NCBI GenBank assembly: GCA_905250075.1
Contig: CAJNOP010000029.1
Location: forward strand, 1,871,701 to 1,935,700
DNA: 64,000 bases
Reading direction: 5' to 3'
Source: Rotaria sp. Silwood1
Lineage: Eukaryota > Rotifera > Eurotatoria > Philodinida > Philodinidae
Positions 51,239 through 62,302 of the stretch are shown here, in pieces (the first letter of the stretch is position 1; every line of letters starts with the position of its first letter). The position numbers were made by a program, and so were the translations under genes. The notes beneath the pieces are model-generated. The model was not told the origin of the DNA, made no database searches, and was given only the letters and a program-made list of their open reading frames with translations.

Positions 51239-51775
51239 TCAATCCTCTTCTTCCATCGCACGCTTTCTCTTTTTTGATGCAGGTTCTTTTTTTGTTGACT
51301 TCTTGGAAATTGATTTTGATTTTAATGAAAAGTCTTCATCGTCGCTATTATTACTATTTCCTTTCTTCGTTGTCGTCATTTTGTTTGCGTTGTGATTCGC
51401 AAATGCTGCTCTTATCCTACAAAACATAGAATAACATTCTTCATTGAATAGATAATGAAAAAATTTGTTTTTGTTTTAACTCTACTTTGCTTGATCTACT
51501 GCTTTTAGTTTAGTAAAGTTATGTATTTCATGAATACCACCGAGCTTTTTTGTTTCAGGATGCTTCCAGAAGCAATCATAGTGATGCCAAGCCGTATTTT
51601 TATAACCTTCATCATCTTGCAACATAAGAGCCAATCGTAATTCGTTTTGTTCGATATTTTTCTTGCATTGACGACATTTTGCTCTTGACGATTTCGCGTA
51701 ATCTGCTGTGCAGTCATAGCTAACACGACGACTTGCAGACTCTCCTAGTTCATTACTTTTAAATCGCTTCAACAT
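51239..51775 (-). CDS. Small nuclear PARP-type zinc-finger protein
   Basis: Two exons on the minus strand, 51775-51486 and 51416-51239; 155 aa. Residues about 20-85 form a PARP-type zinc finger: YAKSSRAKCRQC, RLALMLQDDEG, WHHYDCFW, with the C-x2-C ... H-x2-C ligand set. In PARP1 and DNA ligase III this finger binds DNA breaks. After the intron the protein becomes a Lys/Ser/Glu-rich tail (SKKSTKKEPASKKRKR) that looks like a bipartite nuclear signal, ending MEEED. There is no catalytic domain, so it is a stand-alone finger protein. The ATG at 51775 was chosen because the open frame further upstream lacks an ATG. Confidence 0.8.
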
Positions 51776-53170
51776 TAGTAAATCGTATGAGTTGTAAAAA
51801 GAAGTTGTCAATTATCGTTCTTCTGAAACATAAGACATAGGTTATTACAACATATTTTCAATCTTTTCTGTTAACAAAGAATTCATTTCTTTTATTTGTC
51901 TTATAGAAACGAAAGAAAATTTTATTCTTTATTATAGGCAGTTGTACCATCATCTTCTGTGAAGCATAATTAAATGAAAAGCAAGCAACCATACTTGCCT
52001 ATATTAGCAAACCGCTGTCTAACATACGGAGTGAAAATTGTGTGACTCAGATGATTGAGCAATTACAAGCGCCAGGAGCAACGTATTAGAAATTGATATA
52101 GAGAGCGTTACTTGCTGTGAAGATACCTTTAAGTTAAATAATATTCATCATATTTACTAGAGATCACAATGAACTGCGCTGAACTCGAGCCAGCCAGGTT
52201 CATCGCCTGAATTGTTTTTTATATAGAAAACTGTGAGTTAGGCCCGGCTGAGTCGATATCGTGACGGGTCGAATCTTGAATAAAATATAAAATTTTCGAA
52301 AGATATTGCGTATTGTTTTTCGCTAAATTTTTTTTTGACCATCTTATATAATTCTTTCATTCATTGTTACTTTTTCTAATTCTGGTTCTATTCCTACTGA
52401 ACATTCTCAATCATCCATTTTTATTAGCACCTTTCCTTTGAGTGCCGGTGTTGATTTCTCATCACTTTGACAACAGTAGAAACAATCACGGCCTAGATCG
52501 CCTTTCTTCGGCTCAGACTATTGAGACACCTCTGATGCCCACCAGGTTAATATTTATATCTCTAGATTACTTCTGTTGGATTCAAATTTGATTTGAATTT
52601 CTTAGCATAGCAAAGTGTTCCTTCGTATTACAGTCTTTTTTCTCATATTAGTCTTACATATCAGCATATTTCAATAATAATATTCAATCGTGAAACTATA
52701 TAAAAGAAAAAGACTGAAGCTGTCAAAGAACCACATTTTTATCACGATTTTTCATATGCTCAAAATTTCACGATGCACTTGTATAGGAATTCGATAGTAT
52801 ATGCTGAAAATAATTCTTCTATAAAGATAACATGATAAAGAGACCCTTTATGCGAGATTCAAAAAAAAGAAGAAAACTTGAACAAGTAAGATAAGAATAC
52901 ACATAGTGACATATCTTTTTCGTTGCAATAGAGAAGGCAAACAAATCGAGTTAATGCCTTATTCTAAAAGTGACAACAAGGAGTAAAAATTTTATTAAGT
53001 TTCTTAGAATTTACTCAGCAGACTTTTAAATATGAATTACAACTGCGTCAAATTAAAAAAATATTCGCATGGAATCAACACCTGCAGTAGTTCTCATAAA
53101 CTTGATATATAACTAAAAATGTAATACAGCAAAAGACATTCTTTCATTTGTTATTCAACCACCGAACGAT
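51776..53170. other. Intergenic
   Basis: 1.4 kb between divergent genes. A locally GC-richer patch lies at 52160-52275. No coding sequence or RNA gene was recognised; it should hold both promoters. Confidence 0.45.
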
Positions 53171-53549
53171 ATGAAGACAATAATCAAGTTTCTATGCATC
53201 TTATGTATGATTGTATGTGCATGGGCTGCACCAGGTAGTTGAATAATCCGAGAGGAAGCGCAAGTACACAGTATGAGCTCATATTAAATTTTTTTCTTTT
53301 CAGCTCTGAATAAACCGAGCAATTTACATTCAGATCTTGGTGTTATTGCAGTAAGTATATGCATAGCTAATAAAGAATTAATATATTGTATTCATGTCAT
53401 TTACTTTTTCTTCACAGATCAATATATGTCCAATACCGATGTGTATGCAAATACAACAACCATGTGCTAACATTCAAACAAGTTACATAACTATGAATGG
53501 CAAAAAATGTCCAATGTGTCAATATTGTGCTACACCGACGGTTGAATAA
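53171..53549 (+). CDS. Small secreted cysteine-rich peptide
   Basis: Three exons, 53171-53234, 53304-53350 and 53418-53549, with good GT-AG sites and 69- and 67-bp introns in phases 1 and 0; 80 aa. A clean signal peptide (MKTIIKFLCILCMIVCAWAA) is followed by a short spacer and a domain with six Cys in the pattern CPIPMC, C, CPMCQYC. It resembles the spacing of small antistasin- or protease-inhibitor-like peptides, but I cannot assign a family. A poly-A signal (AATAAA) follows at about 53606. Splicing, signal peptide and poly-A signal together make a real gene likely although every exon is short. Confidence 0.75.
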
Positions 53550-54784
53550 CCAGAAAATTCTAATTAAATAGTGGGTTTATCTCTCATATTCATCACACGA
53601 AAAATTAATAAAGAATAATAATAAATCTATATATCACTATCTAAACACTACAACACTGATGATAAGGTGAAAGTGGTGCTCGCGAATTCAACTCATAAAT
53701 AACTATAGGCATTGATAAACGACGACACTTGCACAACAAGTCAACAAACATTCTATATCACTTTTTCAATAGCTTGTTAACTTGGGGCTCGATATTTTAT
53801 GTCTTACGTACATTTCGTATGTGTAGGTGTACGTAATAATAATCAGCAGAATATATAAAATAATTAGTGTAATAAGATGTTCAAACATAGACTTGAATGC
53901 ATAAATGAAATAGTATGAAGCAATTAATGTACACTTATATATTGCCAACAATGATCAACTGAAAATCAAAAAGTGAAAGCTTTCTGTAATCGTATACCAC
54001 TTAGATATGCTAAACAATAAGAAAATTCGTCTAATGATGGATAATGAAAATTTAACAATAAGAGCTAATACAATAATTGAAAAAATAATTGATTTAGTGA
54101 TGATTTTTTTCTCTTTTTATTCTTATTACTCTCATTCAGATCACTAAGTTAAAATTTCATATTCATAGACATGAACATTGTGTTTCAGCGATAACAGTGA
54201 CAGATCTTTGATGAGAGATGAAAATTTTGGCAATTCAAATATGTTGTTTGATAGAAGTACACTTCATTCTCAATCTATTTGTACTTGTCTCCGTATTTTT
54301 TTCCCTATCACAATACATGCATAATAATATACCACGAAATGATATGACATTATAATTCTTACTTGACATAGCAGTGACAGCAATAAAAATACTGTGGAAA
54401 ACTTAATGTTCAACTTCTCTGCCATTCACATGATAATGTCGGCTAATCAACTTGAAATTTTTTTAGTGTGGTTGTAATATGCATAATGAAGTAACAATAT
54501 ACATTATTGATATAATTTATAAGACAATATTAGGACATCAATTTCTTCTTGTTAAATTCGAAAACATTCATTAAACGAGCTGGCAAATAGATCTATTCTG
54601 TGATAGTATCAGCTTTTTATGAATTTGTTTTTGCTAGAATCGATGCCATTGATAATTGTAACCGTCGGAAAAACATAGCGCTCGAATTTCTATAGTGTCT
54701 GTCACAGTCATTCAGCGTCTCGACAAAAGTCTTTCCTCGAATGTGTGCTTGTGGTAATTATGCTCTTTTTTTCACAAATCTTTT
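53550..54784. other. Intergenic
   Basis: 1.2 kb of AT-rich DNA between the small peptide gene and the mannosidase remnant. The minus-strand open frame at 53766-53951 is hydrophobic and low complexity. Decayed 5' parts of the mannosidase could extend here, but I could not align them. Confidence 0.4.
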
Positions 54785-56450
54785 CACATAATAATTGCTG
54801 AGGCGATCATTTCGATTTAATTCATGATGGTGCAACATTGAAAAGTCACAACGTGCCTGAACAGGTTGAGGCTGACGTACGAACAATTCTAAACTTACTA
54901 ACATTACATCTTAGAGATAATATTGTGTTCGCATGTGACAATGAAATCGAATATCAAGCTGAAAATTCAATGAACTTGTTAATGGTGTATTGAACACATT
55001 AAGATGTTGTGTTCAATATCCATTTAAAATGCAGACGGATAGACTTTTATATATCTAGCCTAGTTCAAAATAAAACGCCGTATTCTTAGCTTTTTCTACA
55101 AGCTATGCGTCAAAACAAGGTTTGAATACGAAGTAATAAGGGTAGTATGCGGCTACTTTGGAATGCAGTCGCTACCGCTCAGTATCATGATACCATCAAT
55201 GGAACTGACTTGCAACAGGACACATTTGATCATTTCATGTGTGTAAGACAAGGTACTGCACAAGTGGCAGGATCTGTTCCAACTATATTAGCACCAGTGC
55301 ATGATAATATCAGCAGTGAATATGCCATTCGTAACACTATATATCGTTTGTTTTAGCTTAAGACATCATGCCACCTATCAAATATAACACATATTCGCGT
55401 CATGGTCACTAGACGATGATTCTATCCAATTCAATGAACATGAAAAAGACTCAACAACAAAATTAACAAATGAATTTCGGAATCTTCAATTTAAAAATAT
55501 AACTGTCTCACTCACTCATTGCTGTTACTCGAATGTCTTTAGCACTATAAGAATCATTCCATAAGAGTATAATTATTATGCAGCTCGTAAGAATAGTAAA
55601 TCTAACGTATTCTGATTAGTAAAGAGGACCCATGACTTATATTATCGTTTAATCTGTGCCATTGTAGATAATATCTGATGAGTCATATGCCAAAGTTCGA
55701 ACATATGTTGCTAACTGGATGAGTTTCAATGTGTGGTTTATTCAAGATTCAGCTGTCGTAGAGTTCAACTATATTGTTGAACCAATAAGTATACCACTTA
55801 GTTTTAATAAAGAGGATTAGCACTTGTTTCTATACAAGCATTCAAAACCAGAATATATTTTTTTGATATAGCCAGTACTGGTTGTGAGTTTCAAGCACGA
55901 TAACGTAACTTATCATCATCATACAAATAAGTTTGATGACCTTGACAAGGTCGATCACAAGGTATTAAAAGTATGTCAAACGAATCTATTGAAATTTATT
56001 TGCATTAATGAATATTCAAAGGATTATTGTCATTGAATGACATGGGAGACTAAAAGCGAAGAATAGTCATTGCCGAAGGATATTTCATACTATTAAATTC
56101 ACCTCAGTTACAAACCGAAGCTAAACATTTACTTTAAAATCAAGTCAATACGCTACCTTTAGTTGAATTCTCTCCTATTAAATTATCACTGATGGAATTC
56201 ATCACTACATATCAAACGTAAGGTACATTCATCATAAGGAAAAAAAATGCACTTCACATTCAGCTCGCATATCTATTCACTCTTAATGGCCAGTCTGATT
56301 GAATTCAATCGATGACCCTTGATATATTGCAGTGTTTTAAACTTTATCTAATAGCACTTGAACAAGTCAGTTTGAAGTCTTATCAACTGATAGAAAATGC
56401 ACGACAGGCTCAATGACAATCGCAAAAGTTCATCGAGACAATTCACAACA
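54785..56450 (+). pseudogene. Decayed GH38 (lysosomal-type) alpha-mannosidase
   Basis: Scattered pieces in the right order on the plus strand resemble alpha-mannosidase. Around 54895-54995: LLTLHLRDNIVFACDNEIEYQ, equivalent to the MGSDFQY region. At 55147-55356: LLWNAVATAQYHDTINGTD, equivalent to the AQHHDAVSGT motif. Around 55735-55800: a piece reading VEFNYIVEPISIP, equivalent to the WTVGPIP region. Stops and frame changes separate them, and no splice plan joins them. The enzyme family removes alpha-mannose from N-glycans in lysosomes. The order and spacing fit a once-complete gene now dead, or a fragment of one. Confidence 0.7.
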
Positions 56451-56858
56451 GAATATACTGGGGTTTATTCAATGACATTTTAATCAGTATTACATTTAAG
56501 GAAATTCGTACATGCATTACAATTTTTCAATAAATATTTATATTTGCATAGAATAATCTAACTAATTAAATCAATAAAGATAATGAACACCTAATAAACG
56601 TTGTTGTTTGTTTTTTTTCAATGTAAACACTATTATATTATCTAGAAGTATTGTTATTATCAGTTTTCAACTATTATAATATCTTTATCTTTTATTATCT
56701 GTAGATATAAGTAAATATTTTTGTTTTTGGTCAATACATCCTATTGTGTAAAAAATTGAAATAATTTTTATTCTATATACAATTTTAGAAATGATTTTTA
56801 CCCCATATTATCTATAAACAAAAATCAAAAAAAAACGATAAAAAGAAAAAGAAACCAA

Positions 56859-57981
56859 TCAAGCAAATTTACAGCAGCCCCCAGATGAATTCCTATCATT
56901 ATCATTTTGCCTAGATGACGACGATGATGAGGATGATGATGATGATGATGATGGTTGAATTGAAACTTGAATGGACGATGTACGTCGTATCGATTCTTTA
57001 CGGTTTGATGTTTGATCATACCCAATACTAGTTTCTTTAATTTGTCGTAGCAATGATTCATTTTGTAGAATACGTAAGATTAATTGTTTAAACATTGCTT
57101 GAATATTGTCACCACGTAATGCTGATATATTATAAATTGGCATATTATGTGATGATGCAAAATGTTCTGCACGTTGAAAAAAAATTCGTCGATAATGTAC
57201 ATCACAATTTGTTTCAAATAAATCAATTTTATTACAAACAAGTACAGCTTCAACATCATCTTTTCCTTTTGTTTGTAATTGTTTATACCAATAAAGTTCT
57301 GTACGTTCAAGTGAATCAATATCAGTTGAATCCGATAGTAAAAGTGCACCATGACAATTACGAAAATGATTATCACAGCATGATTCATATCGTTCCATTC
57401 CAGGTATATCAGCAAGTTGAATGATAATAACATATTTATTTTCATATAATTGATCCAAATAAAAAAAAACAAGATCAGGTCCTACAGTTGCTGAAGTATT
57501 TAAATGTACAAAGGATGATTGGGCACCATATTGTAAACAACGAGCAAGCGTTGTTTTACCAACATTAGAACCACCAAGAAGACTAAGACGAATTTTTAAT
57601 GTCGGTTTATCATTCCATTCGGATGGTGTACGACCAGAACGAATATTAAATGAAAGAAATCTATTTGCTAATGAAAGTGTCTCTTGTTGAGCACAATATT
57701 CTTCAATAGCATTTTTTAAATTAAAATTATGTACAAAACGACGATCACGCAATGGTTTATTTGTCATTGGAGATGAATTATGATCGCGTAACCAACGTTG
57801 TAAAGCATATAATTCATATGAATGACCCTATATTTAGTTTAAATCAACAATATTTTCTAGTTATTCTATTTACGAAAATAAAACTTACATCTTCAATAAG
57901 TAAAACAGGATTTTGCATAATTTCTCGGGTTATTGGACAAAGGAAATCACGGGGTGGTGGTGAAGATGGTTGGCTGACCAT
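56859..57981 (-). CDS. U-box domain fused to a Ras/Rab-like GTPase with CaaX-like end
   Basis: Two exons on the minus strand, 57981-57889 and 57827-56859, in phase 0; 353 aa. Residues 10-75 form a U-box (FLCPITREIMQNPVLLIEDG, then SYELYALQRWL, SPMTNKPL, LKNAIEEYC), the E2-binding domain of ubiquitin ligases. From about 108 a small-GTPase domain follows: P-loop GGSNVGKT (116-123), switch-I Thr145, DIPG (171-174), NKID (230-233) and SAL (266-268). The Gln that follows DxxG in Ras and Rab is Met175, so intrinsic GTP hydrolysis may be weak. A Ser run precedes the end GGCCKFA; CKFA is a possible prenylation box. The ATG at 57981 is preceded by no closer alternative. The architecture suggests a membrane-tethered, GTP-switched E3 ligase; that function is inference. 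Confidence 0.85.
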
Positions 57982-58676
57982 TGTTCTTTATTTATGTTTA
58001 TTGATACGGTGTCTAGAACGAAAGAATACAGAACCTACAAGGTGTTCGGTTGTTCGATACTTGACTAAAGGCATGCCGTTTTGTCATATTGCTTTTCTTT
58101 TTTTCCTCTTCGCTTTTTTCTGCTTTTAAAGAGCAATAAGAACGAAGAAAAAAAAAATTAACGAACAGAAAGAACATACGAGAAAATGGTGCAATAGGAT
58201 TTCAGTTTCATGATTGTAGTCAGTCTTGTTTTAAACTTTCTCTCGTTCGTTTTTTTTTGTTATGTTTCTAACAGAAGGAATATAAGCAAAAGCTTAATAT
58301 GAAGTAGAAGAGGACAAAAAAAGTGACGCAACTTTTTAATTTTATACATTTTACATTCGTTTTTTCTTTATATATATATTTTTTTTTCATCATATGATCA
58401 TGATACTGATAATAATGACAGTGCGCACTCGTGAATGGGAGAAAAAAAGGCGAGAGTAGGTCGAGGATATGATAGAATACATACAAATACAGACATAAAC
58501 TTACCCACATAGAGTAAGGACGTATGACAATTGTTTAATAAACACTTAACGTCATTTTTCTATGAATACATTTGATAAAGATATGATTAGGAAGAAAATG
58601 TGGATCGAATGAATTTTTTGAGAAAGGAATGTTTCTTTTTATAGTTTCTTTTTACATTTTAAATAAATATCATAAC

Positions 58677-61057
58677 TCACGATGATTTATTTGAAGAACA
58701 GATATTCATCTGACAAAATCTAGGACATAGATAACGAACATAATCACTTTTACATTCATAATGTAGTGCGTAATCACAAATATGTGCTGGTTCTTTGTCA
58801 CAATGTACTAGAATACAAAGAGATACAATATTTTTTTAAACTAAACTAATTTTACCTATTTCACAATTATTTCCACTAAATGCAGGTAGACAGACACATA
58901 AACAATTAGAATCTAAATGTCCTCCATTTTGACATTGTTTTTTATTGCAATACTCATATAAATAATCGTAAGTTTTATTATTATTTATCAAGGTTTTTGG
59001 TTCCATTTTCTTGTTTTTGTTATTTTTCATGGTTGCAATTGTTGATGACGTTGTTGATAAAGTTTTACTGATTATATGTTTTTGATTTTGTAATCGACCT
59101 TTATTTTGATTTGCTAAATTTAACATCCAAGAAAATGGTGGCATAGCTAATGTTGGTATTGGTTTTATTAAATCAAATAATTGTTCTTTTGGTTTATAAT
59201 CAGTAAAATAATATGGTACAAATGATGAAGTATCATTATCATTGTTATTATTATTTAGAACATTCATAGTTAGTGTTGTTGATAACATAGGATTAAGAAA
59301 ATAATCATTCATATCGAAATCTAATTCAGAATTCGTTTCTGATAAATGTTCAACACGTGTGATTGGTGGTATTGTAGTTGTATCAAATATTGACCATTCA
59401 TCTTGATCTACATTTGTTAAGTCACTTGTTGACGAAATTAATGTGGAAGTACTCATTGTTATTGTTGTTGTTTTTGTTATTAAAGGAGAATTGTTAGATC
59501 CAATCAATGGTGGAATTGAAGCATCATTGAAATCCCACCAATTAAGTTGTGTATCTTGTTGAGCAACAGCTAAACCACCAGCTATTGTACTACTACCACC
59601 ACCAAATGCTTCAATAAAATCAAAATGTTCCATAGATGGAATTGGAACACTTGATGATTCATATGCAATATCTGTGACTTCTGAAAATTCCGTTAATAAT
59701 GTTGAAGAAGTACTAGTAATTGAAATTGTCGTTGTTGTAGTTTTGAAAACGGGAAAATCTGAATCAGGATCTTCCCATACGGCACTATTATCATCATCAA
59801 TATCAACAGTTGTACTAATTGGAAGAGTAACAGCCGTAGTCGTTGTTGTAGAACTTTTAATTATTGTTGAAGAATTTTCGATGGTTTCCATTGGAGGAAA
59901 TTTAATAACAGCTGGTAATTGATTATGAAAAATACCTAAATATGATATAATGATCGATATTGAAAGTATTCTTAGAAAAAAAAACCAAGAATTAGTACAA
60001 ACCCATGATAAAATCAAAACTAATGCCGTTACATCTTAAATAAAATAAAAAAGTAACAAAAAACGAATTACTTATCAAAGGAAATTATTTATCATACAGA
60101 GATTCTTGACAGAAAAATGCATCTGAACCAAGTAATTTATGAAGACCACTTTTAGCATGAATTTGTGGCCATGTTGTTGAACAATCTCGTGTAATTACTA
60201 TTGTGTAAAGAAAAACAACTGACTTAAACAAAAAGAAAATATATATTTCGATGATATACATACAATTATGATCATATGGATTTCGAAAGACCACACAACT
60301 TGATGGACATGGGCGAATATATTTTGATACATAATGTGGATCCAGATATTCACCACAACCAGTTGAACGAGCTGTACACGAATAGCATTGACGTAATTGA
60401 CGTGGTACAGTACTCATAGGAATTAATGGTTGATCTAAATTCATTTGTTATATGTAGGTGATTAAATATAGAACAATAAGAACAATCTACATGTACTAAT
60501 CCATTGCTTAATATTGATAATAAGACTCTAATCACTCAAAAACCTATACGAACTAATGTATAAAACTCACCAGTATGCATCACTATAGGAGTATTTCCTG
60601 CTAGGATGAATAATTGTTGAGGAGTAAGTGTTTGTTTAGGAGGTCGTTTCAATTCATTCTTTATTATTCCTTTACGTATCATTGATGCTTCTGGTTGTTC
60701 ATAAGTACCATTATTACATAGAAAACTATCACAAAAATACGCTTGTATACCGGGAGTTAATTCATGCCATCCAGTTGACATCGGTGTCATATGACCATAT
60801 GTCCATGAACATCCACGTCTTGTGAATTTATCTTCACTTCGAAATAAAACACATTGACCATTACATGGTTCCGTATAAAATTGAAGAATAGCTGTATGAA
60901 GAGGTAAATCAGATTGAACACCACCAACACATTCAGCAAGTATATTTTCTGAACATAAATAACATCGACCAGCAGCAGCGTCGACAATAATTGTTGGTAT
61001 TATTAATAGGACAATAATAAAGACAAAAATTAATAAACGTATCTCAGTCACAATCAT
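58677..61057 (-). CDS. Secreted protein with two Ly6/uPAR-like domains, Thr-rich linker, EGF and ShKT-like tail
   Basis: Six exons on the minus strand: 61057-60571, 60434-60264, 60197-60098, 60034-60003, 59935-58856, 58807-58677; 666 aa. A signal peptide (1-28) is followed by LU domain 1 (32-114, CYLCSEN to SFLCNN) and LU domain 2 (179-254, CYSCTAR to QESLCNG). The tiny 32-nt exon supplies the closing CN that LU domains need, which supports joining what look like two genes. A Thr/Ser/Asn-rich linker (about 265-590) precedes an EGF module (C593 to C622, CQNGGHLDSNCLCVCLPAFSGNNC) and a Cys-rich ShKT-like end (CDKEPAHIC to CPRFCQMNIC). All junction phases agree. No GPI signal or membrane segment ends the chain, so it is probably secreted or matrix-bound. 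If the 67-bp intron before exon 5 is wrong, two separate genes remain possible. Confidence 0.75.
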
Positions 61058-62302
61058 TCTTATCGAATGATATATGCCTGCATCTAGAGTACAAAGAAGA
61101 CATATGTGATAAATATCTAATTGATAGCTGATGAATCTTATCTATCAACATAAACTCACGTTTTTTTATTTTTTATTCAACCTTCGTCAACTATTTTAAA
61201 AATATCCGGCCTTGTCCTAGTCTCATACATCTAAAAAATGATCGAATATATTTTTTTTTATGCATACATTGTTGCATATACTTTTATTGATTGTTACTAT
61301 AGAACATAAGCTTACGATCATTTACTAATTACTGTTCAAAACGTGTTTAGATACTGAGGTCGTAATCTTTCACATAAAGAAAGAACAATAGTGAACGCTA
61401 AGCTCTTCTTCTTAGTCTTGTCTTATTTATGTAACCAACGATCAAGACACATCACCTTTCAATTTACATCTCACGTATTTGGTTACATTTACTTCTATTC
61501 TTTTAATAAGGGCTGATCCGAAGTAGTCAAAATTGATAGAGGTGTTACGATATATCGAAAGGGTATAAAGTTTTTTTTTCTAAGAGATCACGAAAACCTT
61601 TTGATTTCGCTGGCAAAACGTGTTCGAGTATCAAGCACTTCAAGATGAAAGCGGATAAGACTTCGTTCATCCCGAAAATATTACAGCTTGATGTCTCGGA
61701 ATCAATTCAGTAGTGACTTCTAATATCATTACGACAGTTTATTTTGTGGCGTCTCTAGATCAAATTATCATGTTATACCTGTATCTTCTAGTGAGATAGC
61801 TAGGTTTTTATTGATGTTGTAGAGGAGTATGGGTGCAACTCGAAAAACTTGTAGTTGCAATATTGTCCGATATCGCTCATGGATTGATTTCAACACAGAA
61901 AAAATATTTTGTATTAAAGTGGTACCAGATACCTATTTCTTTCCTTCCAAGATGAAACAAACAGTTGATTTCTTTCATCCTCATTCATTTTTTAGAAACT
62001 TTACTCATTTATTGTTGCAAATTATGATGTAACAGGGTTGAATATCTGTGATGGATTAGTATTATTCGTACTCGAGAAAGTTCGTATTAGCTCAGCTTTG
62101 ATTTTTTTTGCTTAAGTACGTTGATAGAGGTCGCATCATAACGATAAATAATGAATTCGATATTTTTTTTTATTATAGAAATATTTGAAGAATAGTATTC
62201 AAAAAAATTTTACATAGAAGAAAATCGTCATTTTCATAGAAATAAATATTTTATTTTTTTCGACATTTCTATTTAATTGAAACCTTTACGTTGGAGAATT
62301 TC
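61058..62302. other. Divergent intergenic region
   Basis: 1.25 kb between two divergently transcribed genes. A 67-codon open frame at 61829-62032 shows no known domain. It should contain both promoters; no specific element was recognised. Confidence 0.45.

Noticed and set aside
57080-57472. 130-codon minus-strand frame and an opposite 109-codon frame
   Set aside because: Both overlap the U-box/GTPase coding exon in other frames and have hydrophobic or His/Gln-rich shadow composition.
59674-59922. 82-codon plus-strand frame
   Set aside because: Shadow of the Thr-rich linker of the LU/EGF gene read in reverse (Val-rich).
60085-60110. Stop codon ending LU domain 2 as a separate gene
   Set aside because: Reading through to that stop gives no closing CN pair; a GT donor just before it joins to the exon at 60034 and completes the domain, so the stop lies in an intron.
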